DNA of 64,000 nt. Origin: Candidatus Polarisedimenticolia bacterium (GTDB lineage: Bacteria; Acidobacteriota; Polarisedimenticolia; Gp22-AA2). This document shows positions 1 to 8,333 of the stretch, in pieces; the first letter of the stretch is position 1, and each line of letters begins with the position of its first letter. A program made the position numbers and the translations under genes. A model generated the notes under the pieces. The model saw only the letters and a program-made list of their open reading frames with translations, ran no database searches and was not told the origin of the DNA. The stretch spans positions 124,001-188,000 of the forward strand of contig DASYUH010000032.1 of the NCBI GenBank assembly GCA_036001465.1, in the 5' to 3' direction.

Positions 1-570
1 GCGCAGGGCCCGGTAGAGGAACCCGCGCGCCTTGCGCCAGTCGCGCTTCACGGTGCTCTCCGAGATCTCCAGCAGGCGCGCCGTCTCCTCCTCCGACAAC
101 CCGGCGAAATAGCGCATCTCGACCAGCCGCCCGAGCCGCTCGTCGAGTTTTTCGAGCTGCTCCAGCGCCTCGTGCACCGCCAGGACCTCGGTCGCGCTTT
201 GCGCCGCGGGCGCGTCGGACTCATTCATCGCGGTGTGCGCCACCCCGCCTCCCCTGCGGGCGGCGGCCTTGCGCCGGGCATGGTCCACGACGATTTGCCG
301 CATCGCGCGCGCCGCGGTGGCGAAGAAGTGGACCCGATCGGTCGGCGTGATTCGGTTGTGCCCGACCAGCTTGAGGTAGGCCTCGTGAACCAGCGCCGTC
401 GTATCGAGCGTCCGGTTTTTCCAGTCGCGACGAGCCTGGCGCCGGGCCAGCCTCCGCAGCTCCTCGTACACGATGGCGAAGAGCCGATCGAACGCGGACT
501 CGTCGCCGGCCCGCCAGGAGTTCAAGAGCCCGGTGATCTCGCCAGGGCTGGGATCGCGAGGTTCGCTCAA
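1..570 (-). CDS. ECF-type RNA polymerase sigma factor (TIGR02999-like), cut by the left edge
   Basis: Alternative sigma factor that directs core RNA polymerase to a dedicated regulon in the cytoplasm. About 190 codons are visible. Sigma region 2 is marked by HEAYLKLVG and MRQIVVDHARRK, and region 4 carries the helix-turn-helix EISESTVKRDWRKAR near the end, so only a few C-terminal codons are probably missing. The start is placed at TTG (570-568): an in-frame TAG lies 19 codons upstream, no ATG or GTG lies between, and GGAGAG sits just before the TTG. Members of this sigma group in Acidobacteriota often neighbour Ser/Thr kinases, which would lie outside the window. It is transcribed away from the phosphatase gene. 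Family call is firm; the regulon is unknown. Confidence 0.88.
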   Translation of the reverse strand, partial: MSEPRDPSPGEITGLLNSWRAGDESAFDRLFAIVYEELRRLARRQARRDWKNRTLDTTALVHEAYLKLVGHNRITPTDRVHFFATAARAMRQIVVDHARRKAAARRGGGVAHTAMNESDAPAAQSATEVLAVHEALEQLEKLDERLGRLVEMRYFAGLSEEETARLLEISESTVKRDWRKARGFLYRALR

Positions 571-927
571 CGGCTCTCCGGCCTGAAGAAGTCGGGGAAT
601 CTCCGATGAGCCGCGATCCTACCCCCATCCTGAGATCCGCAGCAAGATTCATGCGCTCTCCCCTCGCTTCCTCTTACGTGAAAACTTACGTGAAAACGGC
701 GATCCGGGGGCCAGCCGTCCATGCGGTCACCCACAGTCCACTCGGGATGACATTCCCGACCGTCCGCAAGGTCCCGTTCCGCTCCTGACCTGACCCCTGA
801 TCCGTTTCCTAAGAGCCTGAATGGCGGGGCCTTGAGTGCCGGAGCAGGACATTCGATGCTCCGTGGCACCACCCTTGCACACGGCAGCGGATCAGTTTGC
901 AACGACATCGTCAAGGAGGGGCCGCAG
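571..927. other. Intergenic region between divergent sigma factor and leader ORF/phosphatase
   Basis: No convincing gene is visible in these 357 bases. The stretch must hold the promoters for the divergent sigma factor and for the short ORF and phosphatase to the right, but I see no clear -35/-10 pair. Its one distinct element is a perfect 12-bp tandem repeat at 673-696. Confidence 0.5.
673..696. repeat. Perfect 12-bp tandem duplication in an intergenic region
   Basis: The unit CTTACGTGAAAA occurs twice head to tail with no spacer, about 100 bp upstream of the sigma factor start and 230 bp upstream of the 29-codon ORF. It is AT-richer than its surroundings. A pair of regulator binding sites is possible, and so is a simple slippage duplication. 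Only two units are present. Confidence 0.6.
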
Positions 928-1017
928 ATGAACAGCCTGCCGCGCAGGATTGCCGCGCGGGCGCTCTCACTGACGTGCATGTCCGTCACCGTCCCGGCGC
1001 GTGACGACTCAACCTGA
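928..1017 (+). CDS. Short 29-codon ORF with a strong ribosome binding site, possible leader peptide
   Basis: The ORF opens MNSLPRRIAARALSLTCMSV and stops at TGA 1015-1017. AAGGAGG lies at 913-919, nine bases before the ATG, which is one of the best Shine-Dalgarno matches in the window. The stop is 17 bases before the phosphatase ATG, so it fits a translated upstream leader of that gene. The residue order (basic start, then Leu/Ala/Val) could also be a tiny membrane-interacting peptide. No family is recognised. Initiation is well supported by sequence; a function is not. Confidence 0.4.
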   Translation: MNSLPRRIAARALSLTCMSVTVPARDDST

Positions 1018-1034
1018 CCTCACAGGGAGGAACG

Positions 1035-1847
1035 ATGGCAACCAACATGCACCTTGCCCCCGAAGTCGAGAGGCGCCCGGCGGGGACTGCCGGGCCTGTC
1101 GATGACATCTGGCTCGCCGCCTACACGCGCGGCGGGCCGATCGCACGCGGACTCCCCGCCCCCGACACGGAGGCGCCGGGGGTCGAGATCGGCTCGATCT
1201 CGCTGCCGGCCCAGGCGGGGGCGTGCGATGTTCACGACGTGTTCCGGCTCTCCGAGGACACGCTCGCCCTGGTCATCGCCGACACGTGGTGCGTCGGCGC
1301 GCCCCGGGGGGCCCTGAGCACCTTCACCCGATCGATGGTCCGCGACCTGTGTTCGATCAGCAGGTCGCCGGAGGAGGTGTTGACACGGCTCAGCCGGATG
1401 CTGCTCGATGCCCGGCTGGAAGCCCTCATCGTGACCCTGTTCCTGGGGTGGCTGGACCTGCGCGCCGGCCGCCTGCACCACGCCAACGCCGGCCACCCGC
1501 ACCCCCTCCGCGTGACCCTCGGGGGGGAGGTCCGATCGTTCGGCGAGGTGACGGGACCGAGCCTCGGGATCCAGGGCGTTCCCGTCCACACGGGCGGAAT
1601 CGTCACCTTCGAGCCCGGCGAGACCGCCGTTCTGTACACGGACGGGGTGGTCGAATCCCGGGGCGCCGCGCGGCGCTTCCTGGGGAACAAGGGGCTGGCG
1701 GACATTCTCATGGGCCACGCTGCCCGGCCGGCCGCGGCGATCTGCGATGCCGTCGCCCGGGAGATCACGCACGACTCATCCGGCCAGCGCGACGAGGATG
1801 CGACGCTCGTGGCCGTCCGCTGGGAGGGACCCGCGACCGCGTGCTAG
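1035..1847 (+). CDS. SpoIIE/RsbU-type PP2C-like protein phosphatase
   Basis: A 270-residue protein of the PPM/SpoIIE phosphatase fold, which in other bacteria dephosphorylates anti-sigma-factor antagonists or similar partners. Visible core motifs are ALVIADTWCVGAPRG (where active members read like V-A-D-V-S-G-K-G), NAGHPHPL, LYTDGVVESRG and DEDATLVAVR. No sensor, receiver or transmembrane segment precedes the catalytic core, so it is a stand-alone phosphatase. The ATG follows GGGAGG by seven bases. Odd point: the Asp-Val-Ser-Gly metal/loop motif is degenerate, so activity may be altered, although other Asp residues of the core remain. The divergent sigma factor upstream makes a role in sigma control plausible but unproven. 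Confidence 0.8.
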   Translation: MATNMHLAPEVERRPAGTAGPVDDIWLAAYTRGGPIARGLPAPDTEAPGVEIGSISLPAQAGACDVHDVFRLSEDTLALVIADTWCVGAPRGALSTFTRSMVRDLCSISRSPEEVLTRLSRMLLDARLEALIVTLFLGWLDLRAGRLHHANAGHPHPLRVTLGGEVRSFGEVTGPSLGIQGVPVHTGGIVTFEPGETAVLYTDGVVESRGAARRFLGNKGLADILMGHAARPAAAICDAVAREITHDSSGQRDEDATLVAVRWEGPATAC

Positions 1848-1872
1848 AAATCTGACCTGGGCGGGAGCGATG

Positions 1873-2160
1873 TCAGTGGTCGGTCTGCCGCGTCGGTGGA
1901 GCGCCTTCGGACGCCGCGGCGTCGAGGGCCTCGCTGAAGGCCTGCCGCGCCGCCCGGGCGGCGCGCGTGTAGGCGTCGTTCAGTCTGGGCGTCGCGCGGC
2001 TGACGCCGCGGACCGCATCCCGGGCCAGGCCCTTGAGCCTGCTACGGGTCTCGCGCCCCGACTGGGGAGCCGTCAGGAGGGCTACGGCGGCTCCGGTCAC
2101 CGCGCCGGCCAGGAAGGCCAGGAGCACGGTCGCGGGATCGGTCCTGTGGACTTCATTCAT
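1873..2160 (-). CDS. YtxH domain protein
   Basis: A 95-residue protein with one membrane segment near the N terminus (LLAFLAGAVTGAAVALLTAP) followed by a basic, Ala/Arg-rich amphipathic tail, the usual layout of YtxH-domain proteins. These are small envelope proteins found in stress-related operons of many bacteria, with no defined biochemical role. The start is set at ATG 2160 because homology begins at MNEVHRTD and it overlaps the stop of the upstream gene (2155-2153) by eight bases, suggesting translational coupling. It is the last gene of a two-gene unit convergent with the phosphatase. Confidence 0.8.
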   Translation of the reverse strand: MNEVHRTDPATVLLAFLAGAVTGAAVALLTAPQSGRETRSRLKGLARDAVRGVSRATPRLNDAYTRAARAARQAFSEALDAAASEGAPPTRQTDH

Positions 2161-2641
2161 GGCCGACTCGAGGGGCGTGATCCGCGCGAGTCGCCTGATC
2201 TCCGGCCGCCACGTCGGCGGCCCGCGCGTCGACGCTCGCGCTCTCGTCCTCCCGGCCGGGCGGGGATGCCGCCTCGACCTCGCCATCGCGTGCGAAAAGG
2301 GAGCGCAGCCCTGCCGCGATGGCGGGCCCGAGCGCTGCGCCCACCGTGGTCATGATGCGCAGCGAGGCCTGCGCCTGCTTGAGGGAACGCCCGAGCCCGG
2401 CCGCCGCATCGGTGAAGACCTGCAGCCCCTCGGCGTCCCGCTCGAGGCTCTTGCCGAGGCGATTGATCCGCGCCGCCGCCTCGCTGACTTCCTCGAGCGT
2501 GCGATCGAGCTTCGGCGCGGTCGACTCCAGGACATTCTCGGCGCTCCTGAGCGTGCGGCGCAGCTGCATGAGCACCGGGACTGCCGCGCCCACGAGGACG
2601 GCAAGCAGGACCACCGTGACGAGCTGCCAGGTCGCGATCAT
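2153..2641 (-). CDS. DUF948-like single-pass membrane protein
   Basis: A 162-residue protein. The N-terminal transmembrane helix LVTVVLLAVLVGAAVPVL is followed by a long helical segment with heptad-like spacing (LRRTLRSAENVLESTAPKLD, then VSEAAARINRLGKSLERDAE) and a disordered acidic tail. This matches DUF948-type proteins, often encoded next to YtxH genes as here. The ATG at 2641 is preceded by GAAGGGGG at a suitable distance and starts directly before the membrane helix. The coiled coil probably lies on one face of the cytoplasmic membrane as a scaffold. No catalytic residues are evident. It overlaps the YtxH gene and is co-transcribed with it. Confidence 0.72.
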   Translation of the reverse strand: MIATWQLVTVVLLAVLVGAAVPVLMQLRRTLRSAENVLESTAPKLDRTLEEVSEAAARINRLGKSLERDAEGLQVFTDAAAGLGRSLKQAQASLRIMTTVGAALGPAIAAGLRSLFARDGEVEAASPPGREDESASVDARAADVAAGDQATRADHAPRVGHE

Positions 2642-2803
2642 GGATGGCACCCCCTTCAGGCCGGCCGGCCCTGACGACCCCGGCTGCCTCGGAAGACGCG
2701 ACGAATGAGCGTAGGCGCTCATTTTAGCATGGGAGCCAGACCGGGCCGCCGGACCGCGGCGGCCTGGTCTCCAGGATGCCCGGGCTCCCCGGCCCGCTCT
2801 TTT

Positions 2804-3185
2804 TCAGGAGAGGAGCTCGGCCGGATCCCCGACCCGAAGCCGGCCGCCCTGCGCGATCCCGCAGTCGAGCGCGATGCGTCCGCCGAACTCCTCGACGATC
2901 CGCCTCAAGATGCCCGGATCCTGGTCCTGCGTGTCGGGGTCGTAGCACGTCGAAGCGCTCGACGGCGTCGAACCTCTTCAGGCGAGCGTCCGGCCCCGCC
3001 GCCCGCCGTACCTTCGCGGCGACCTCCTCCGAGGCCCGGGGCCGACCGTCGACGAGCGGCTCGCCGGCCGCGGCATCCCAGGTGCCGTGCAGGGCGAGCA
3101 GCCGCGGCGACGTGCGCGACGTCACCACGCGATCGGGGCCCTGATGGGCGCCGGAGATCGACTGTCCCGACTGCAATGATTTCAA
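2804..3185 (-). pseudogene. Decayed MOSC-domain protein gene
   Basis: Two stretches in different frames resemble one MOSC-family protein (molybdenum-cofactor sulfurase C-terminal type). The first, from about 3130 downwards, reads VVTSRTSPRLLALHGTWDAA and ends in ERFDVL. The second resumes in another frame with YDPDTQDQDPGILRRIVEEF and closes with GGRLRVGDPAELLS and TGA at 2806-2804. In intact relatives, as I remember the family, ERFDVLPLLVATDGA and some 50-60 further residues separate these blocks, and an N-terminal strand region precedes them. Both are missing here, so the gene has lost its start and an internal segment and is frameshifted at about 2950. It lies between two intact genes and is not expected to make a working protein. 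Confidence 0.75.
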
Positions 3186-3247
3186 CTGCCGCGCCCTGCT
3201 TGACTAAGCAGGCCCCGGCCGGCCTAGAATCGGCGCGAGATCCACCG

Positions 3248-5479
3248 ATGCACACCATGCAGCCTGGCAGGCCCGAATTGTCGTCGGACTGGCGATCGGA
3301 CCGCTCCGCGGCCGCTGGCAGCCTGCGCTCCGCGGGGGGCGGCCCGATCCGCCGCACCGCGTCCCGGTCCTGGCGCTCACGGACGGCCCCGCTGTGGATG
3401 GTTCTGGGACTGGGCCTGCCCGGGGGCGCACCTGCGTTCGCCGACGTCGAGGGCGTCGTGGCGACCGCCGGCGGGCAGCCGATCGCGGGAGCCGTGGTCG
3501 TCGACGCGGCCTCGGGCGCGCAGGCGGTGACCGATGCTCGCGGGCATTTCCGGCTGCGGGGCGTCGACCCGCCGGTCTCGGTGCACATCGTCGACCCGCG
3601 GTTCGAGACGCTCGTGGCGACGATCTCCGACGGGGCCGGGACCCCGCCGGTGCTCACCCTCACGCCCAAGCAGCAGGTCTACGAGAAAGTCATCGTGACG
3701 GCACGACCGGGGACCGAGGTCGTCGCGCCCCTGAGCAGCTCCGCCACGGCCGTGGAACGCGACGAGCTCGCGGCGCCGGCCGGCACGGTCGTCGACATGG
3801 CGACCTCGGCCGCCGGGGTGGCCGAGGCCGGCCAGGGGGGCCGCTTCCAGGCCTACTCGGTGCGCGGGGTGGCGGGGCAGCGTGTCTTCACGACCGTCTC
3901 GGGAATGCGCATCGTCACGGAGCGGCGCGCCGGGTCCACGGCGTCGTTCGTCGATCCGTCGCTCCTCGAATCGATCGAGGTGGTCCGCGGTCCCGGCTCC
4001 ACACTGTACGGCTCCGGGGCGCTCGGCGGCGTCGTCCAGGCGCTGCCGCGCAGGCTCGACGGGCTCGAGGCCGAGGCCGGCTACGGGACGCAGGGGGACG
4101 AGAAGAGCCTCTTCACCGGACGGGGCGGAGAGGGCTGGACGACCGCGATCGCAGGGCGCGATGCCGGCGACGGCGAGGACGGCGACGGGAATTTTCTGTT
4201 CAACCACTCCACGCAGTGGTCGGGCCTGCTGCGCAAGGAGTGGGAGCGGCCGTCGGGAACCTCGTTCGAGGTCGTGGCGATCCCCGCCCGGGCGCGCGAC
4301 ATCGCCAAGCCGAACACGCGTTATCCGGGTCGCATCACCCGGTACCCGGCGGAGGATCACCTTTTGCTCCGGTTCAACGCGCGACTGGCGGGCGGCTGGC
4401 GGCTGGGCACCTTCATCCATCCCAACGATCTGGAGACGGACAACCTCACGGCGACGAGCCGGAGCCTCGTGCGAAACGAAGCGTTCGACTGGGGCCTCGA
4501 TGCGCAGCGCGATGTCGCGCTCGGCGGCGCCTGGACGGCGCTCGCCGGATTCGACTACTTCGGTCGCGACGCGGTCACGGCGACCGAGGACGTGGAGGAT
4601 CTCTCGACCGGTGCCGTCACGCACACCCGCACGCTCGACGGGCGCGAGGGCCAGGCGTCCCTGTTCGGGACGGTCCGGAGCCCCATCGGGCGCCTGACCT
4701 TCGAAGCGGGCGCGCGCTTCACACGGATCGAACAGACGAACGAGGGGTCGTCCAGCGACGACGGCGCGGGCGCAGGCTTTCTCGGCGTGACCGTCCCGCT
4801 CGGGGCCGGATTCGAGCTGGCGGCGAATGCCGGCGGCGGCCTCCGTTTTCCGTCGCTCTCCGAGCGCTTCTTCACCGGCTCGACCGGCGCCGGTGGCATC
4901 GTCGCGAACGACGACCTCGAACCGGAGCGCTCGCTCTCGGGCGATCTCGGCCTGCGGTACTTCGGCACGCGGCTGTTCGTCGAGGTGTTCGGGTTCCGCA
5001 ATGAGATCGAGAAGTACATCGAGCAGATCGAGGTCCTGCCGGGAGTCGACACCTTCGTGAACCTGACGCGGGGCACGATCGACGGCTTCGATCTCGACGG
5101 GTGGTACGCCATCGGCAAGGGCTTCAAGCTGACCTGGTCCGCCTCCCGCATCAAGGGCGAGAGCGACTCGGGCGCACCGCTCGCCGACATACCGTCCGAC
5201 CGCGTGGCCCTGGGAGCGCACGTCCTCCGCGGCCGCTGGCGTGCCGGGGGCCGGATCGAGCATCGTTTCGACAAGACGGACCCGGGCCCGGGAGAGGTGG
5301 AGACCGACGGCACGCAGCTCGTGTCGGCCTCGTTCTCCTGCGACCTGCCGCAGGGACTGAGGCTACGAATCCACGCCACCAACCTGCTCGACCGGGCCTA
5401 TCTCCCCTCGGCCGACGACCTGGCGGCCCCCGGCCCCGGGAGATCCATGGGACTGTCGGTCGCCTGGGCCCATCGCTGA
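3248..5479 (+). CDS. TonB-dependent outer-membrane receptor
   Basis: A 743-residue receptor expected to import a ligand across the outer membrane using TonB energy. After a long basic N terminus and signal-like segment (MVLGLGLPGGAPAFA) comes a carboxypeptidase-regulatory-like beta domain (GVVATAGGQPIAGAVVVDAA). Next is a plug domain (YSVRGVAGQRVF, then SIEVVRGPGSTLYGSGALGG), then a beta-barrel with the typical late motifs LEPERSLSGDLGLRYF and NLLDRAYLPS. The N terminus is long: ATG 3248 precedes the hydrophobic stretch by about 50 residues, and ATG 3398, just before it, is an alternative start. The ligand is not evident, as no siderophore or vitamin genes are nearby. It is convergent with the FAD enzyme. 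Confidence 0.9.
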   Translation: MHTMQPGRPELSSDWRSDRSAAAGSLRSAGGGPIRRTASRSWRSRTAPLWMVLGLGLPGGAPAFADVEGVVATAGGQPIAGAVVVDAASGAQAVTDARGHFRLRGVDPPVSVHIVDPRFETLVATISDGAGTPPVLTLTPKQQVYEKVIVTARPGTEVVAPLSSSATAVERDELAAPAGTVVDMATSAAGVAEAGQGGRFQAYSVRGVAGQRVFTTVSGMRIVTERRAGSTASFVDPSLLESIEVVRGPGSTLYGSGALGGVVQALPRRLDGLEAEAGYGTQGDEKSLFTGRGGEGWTTAIAGRDAGDGEDGDGNFLFNHSTQWSGLLRKEWERPSGTSFEVVAIPARARDIAKPNTRYPGRITRYPAEDHLLLRFNARLAGGWRLGTFIHPNDLETDNLTATSRSLVRNEAFDWGLDAQRDVALGGAWTALAGFDYFGRDAVTATEDVEDLSTGAVTHTRTLDGREGQASLFGTVRSPIGRLTFEAGARFTRIEQTNEGSSSDDGAGAGFLGVTVPLGAGFELAANAGGGLRFPSLSERFFTGSTGAGGIVANDDLEPERSLSGDLGLRYFGTRLFVEVFGFRNEIEKYIEQIEVLPGVDTFVNLTRGTIDGFDLDGWYAIGKGFKLTWSASRIKGESDSGAPLADIPSDRVALGAHVLRGRWRAGGRIEHRFDKTDPGPGEVETDGTQLVSASFSCDLPQGLRLRIHATNLLDRAYLPSADDLAAPGPGRSMGLSVAWAHR

Positions 5480-5521
5480 TCCGGCGCGGCTCCGGTTCAT
5501 GATTCGGGGCGCCGGCACGGC

Positions 5522-7984
5522 TCAGTAATCGTAGATGTGCTCGACCTCGAACCCCCGTGCGGCGAGGTCCAGCACGATCGTGTGCAGCGATCGGACCGGC
5601 GCCCCGACCGCGATCCGCTTGTGCTGCGGGTCGGTGAGCACGGGCTTCTCGAACAGCAGGGTGCCCGCGGCCAGGTCGTAGCTCCATGACGCCGGAACCA
5701 CGCTGGTCAGCAGGATCTCGTCGTTGCCGGCGATCTCCTTGAAGGTGGCCCCCTTCCCGACCAGCCCTTCCACCGTGTCCCGGAACTCCTCGTAGCGCGG
5801 GAGCGACAGGAGCACTGAGCCGTCTTCGAATCTCTCGAGCGCCTTGACCCTGGCTTCCCCCTCGAGCGCCACGGGCGTCACGTTGCCTGCGAGCGCCAGC
5901 ACCTCGGTCTCGGCGTTTCCGTAGGCGGCCTTGCTGGCCACCTTGATCAGCGTGGCGTACTGCGCCTTGGCCAGGTACTCGGCGCTCAGGATGAGCTTGC
6001 GCTCCCATTTCCGGGCGATGTGGGGTCCGAAGAAGTCGGTTTCGGCCCACAGCTGTTTCAGAGGACGGACGAACGAGAACTCGTACCAGGGCTGGATCCG
6101 GATGAAATCGACGTAGTCCTGCGCCACGTCAGCCGCGAGGGAGTCTTCCTGGGTCATCGCATCGCCCGCGATCCGCTCCGTCAATCGTCCCAAGGTGTTC
6201 TCGTAGGCCCCCTTGATGCCGTTCTCGACCGTGTAGCTCGATCCGATGACCATCACCATGACGTGGTAACCCCAGTTGAACGGATACTTTCCCCGGGTGA
6301 TCCCGTAGATGTCCCGGTAACAGCCCCAGAACTGCCTGATCGAGCCGAAGTACGGGAAACGGCTCGCGGAGTTGTGCCTGAGGAACTGGGCGTATTCGCC
6401 GGGATAGTAGACGAGGAGCCATTCCGGAAAAGTCAGGTAGGTCTGCGCCTCATCGCGCTGGTACCCCGCGACGCGCTGCGTGGCGGCGGCGATGCGTTTC
6501 TCGACCTCCGGATCCGACGGCGCAACGGGTGGTGCCGGCCGGACCCCGGCCTTCGCGACGGGCTGCACGGGCCCGGGGTCGGCCCCGCGCCTGTAGTACG
6601 CGTCCCACAGCTTGTTGCGAAACTTGTTGGTCGGATCGAGCTTCGCCTTGAGCGCGAAGAACTGGTCGGCATGGGGATAGGCCGCGCGGAACTGCCGGTC
6701 GGTCGCGTGGATCTGGTATGGGAGGTAGTACGCGCCCCCGAGCGACGTGGCCGCGTCGATCAGCTCGCGGGTCCAGACGCCCACCGCCTGGCGTTCGGCG
6801 TCGCTCGTGCCCTGCTTGTAATAGAGCACAAAGGCGAACACCTCGGTCTTCGCCCAGGCGAGGAGGGTGCCGGGGTCCTGCGCGGCGTGGCGAATCGAGA
6901 CGTTGATCGTGTTGACATGGCGGCCGTTCAGAATCGCCGCCATGTCCCGGACGAACTCGTCGAGCCTGTCGACCGGCACGAAGTACTCCTGCAGCACGTA
7001 GGTCGAGGCCCTGCGCGAGACCGGCTCGAGCTCCCGGACGTTGTAGCTCGCTTCGTAGTTGCGCCATTCGACCCGCTCACCACGGAACACGATCGGATCG
7101 ATCACGTGCTGCCGGAGCGCTCGTCCGCCGGGCCATTCCGAGATCACGCGAAACGCCATGCGATCGACCCAGTAGCTGCGGTCCGCGGGCATCAGCCGGT
7201 CCGCGATCGTGACGGGCTTGTCGGTCTTCAGATACGAGGTGACGCGGACCGTGTCGAACGCCGGCGGATAGATGTCGGCGTTGTGGAAGATCACGTCGCC
7301 GTTGTCGCGGACCTTCTCGCGGAAAAAGGCGCGGTAGGCGCCGAGCGGCATGACCACGCTCTGGCGCTCGACCCGCACGTTGTCGGTGAGCGCGAGCGTG
7401 GCCTCCACGATCACGCCCAGCGCGCCGTAGCCGCCGATGGCGCCATAGAAGATTTCGGGGTTTTTCGCGGGGCTGGCCTCGACCAGCGTGCCGTCGGCGA
7501 GCACGATGCGGATGGACCGGACCGACAGCACCAGCGGCCCCTGACCGATGTACCGCCCGTGCACGTTGACGCTCAGGGACCCGCCGACGGTGAAGTTGGC
7601 GTAGCTCTGCATGATCCGCAGCGAGAGATCGTAGGGATCGATGTGCTCCTGGATCTTGCGCCAGGTGATGCCCGCCTGGACCGTGATCTCTTTCCGGTCC
7701 TTCGAGAACGCCATGACGTCGTCGAGCTGCCGCATGTCGATCTGCAGGGCGCGCTCGGTCGCCGTCTGTCCGCCCTGGCTGAAGCGCCCTCCGCCGATCG
7801 ACACCGGCCCGGGGTGCGACCGCACGGCGTCGACGATCTCGCCGATGGTTGTCGGCACGAGGACCCGGTCGACGACGATCGGGTTGATCCGGGTGACGTC
7901 GTTGACGATCGCGGTGTTGTGCGCGAACGCGGGGAACTGGACGGCGCACGCCGCGACCAGCAGGGCGAGCCACGGGTTACGCAA
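5522..7984 (-). CDS. Exported FAD-binding oxidoreductase of the VAO/ALO type with an extra C-terminal domain
   Basis: An 820-residue protein. The signal peptide (WLALLVAACAVQFPAFA) is followed by a PCMH-type FAD domain (PVSIGGGRFSQGGQTAT and NFTVGGSLSVNVHGRYIGQG) and a substrate domain like that of D-arabinono-1,4-lactone oxidases, ending near FFALKAKLDPTNKFRNKLWD at about residue 470. A second domain of roughly 320 residues follows (TYLTFPEWLLVYYPGEYAQF, KYPFNWGYHVMVMVIGSSYT). I cannot name it, and ordinary sugar-lactone oxidases lack it. The position that carries the covalently bound His in many relatives reads FSQGGQ, so FAD may be non-covalent. The start is TTG 7984, overlapping the upstream stop by eight bases. 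Substrate unknown; family call firm. Confidence 0.8.
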   Translation of the reverse strand: MRNPWLALLVAACAVQFPAFAHNTAIVNDVTRINPIVVDRVLVPTTIGEIVDAVRSHPGPVSIGGGRFSQGGQTATERALQIDMRQLDDVMAFSKDRKEITVQAGITWRKIQEHIDPYDLSLRIMQSYANFTVGGSLSVNVHGRYIGQGPLVLSVRSIRIVLADGTLVEASPAKNPEIFYGAIGGYGALGVIVEATLALTDNVRVERQSVVMPLGAYRAFFREKVRDNGDVIFHNADIYPPAFDTVRVTSYLKTDKPVTIADRLMPADRSYWVDRMAFRVISEWPGGRALRQHVIDPIVFRGERVEWRNYEASYNVRELEPVSRRASTYVLQEYFVPVDRLDEFVRDMAAILNGRHVNTINVSIRHAAQDPGTLLAWAKTEVFAFVLYYKQGTSDAERQAVGVWTRELIDAATSLGGAYYLPYQIHATDRQFRAAYPHADQFFALKAKLDPTNKFRNKLWDAYYRRGADPGPVQPVAKAGVRPAPPVAPSDPEVEKRIAAATQRVAGYQRDEAQTYLTFPEWLLVYYPGEYAQFLRHNSASRFPYFGSIRQFWGCYRDIYGITRGKYPFNWGYHVMVMVIGSSYTVENGIKGAYENTLGRLTERIAGDAMTQEDSLAADVAQDYVDFIRIQPWYEFSFVRPLKQLWAETDFFGPHIARKWERKLILSAEYLAKAQYATLIKVASKAAYGNAETEVLALAGNVTPVALEGEARVKALERFEDGSVLLSLPRYEEFRDTVEGLVGKGATFKEIAGNDEILLTSVVPASWSYDLAAGTLLFEKPVLTDPQHKRIAVGAPVRSLHTIVLDLAARGFEVEHIYDY

Positions 7985-8330
7985 ACAGCGACCCCACGCG
8001 ATACGCCATCATGATCCCGGCGAACACCAGGATCGACAACGCCAGGGCCCTGAGACCGCCGGCCCAACCGCGCGATCGGAGGAGGTACCAGGGCAGCGCC
8101 ACGACCGGGAGAACCAGCATGGCGATGCGAAGGACGATCGACGCCCTGTACGCGCGGTCGCGCGCGTCGATCCAGAACCAGGCGAACACCAGCGCCAGCG
8201 ACACGATGGCGTGGAGGGTCAGGAGCACGGAGCCGGCCTCCGGCCCGCGGGCCGGACCGTACTCCAGGCAGCCGAACGCCAGCGAGAGAACGGGGAGAAG
8301 GGCCAGGAGCTTCGTCTGTGTTCTCGCCAT
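7977..8330 (-). CDS. Small polytopic membrane protein
   Basis: A 117-residue protein with a signal or first helix (LLALLPVLSLAFGCLEYG) and about three further hydrophobic segments (LLTLHAIVSLALVFAWFW, ASIVLRIAMLVLPVVALP, LRALALSILVFAGIMMAY). I do not recognise a family. It is the middle gene of a tight three-gene unit: it starts three bases after the methyltransferase stop and overlaps the FAD enzyme start by eight bases. The arrangement suggests that it anchors or supplies electrons or substrate to the flanking exported enzymes, which is inference from context only. ATG 8330 is the only plausible start. Confidence 0.75.
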   Translation of the reverse strand: MARTQTKLLALLPVLSLAFGCLEYGPARGPEAGSVLLTLHAIVSLALVFAWFWIDARDRAYRASIVLRIAMLVLPVVALPWYLLRSRGWAGGLRALALSILVFAGIMMAYRVGSLFA

Positions 8331-8333
8331 CGA

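Noticed and set aside
673-696. Possible CRISPR-like repeat
   Set aside because: Only two units of 12 bp without spacers, and no cas genes in the window.
3377-5263. Open frame of 628 codons opposite the TonB receptor gene
   Set aside because: No domain signature; the plus strand encodes a complete plug and barrel.
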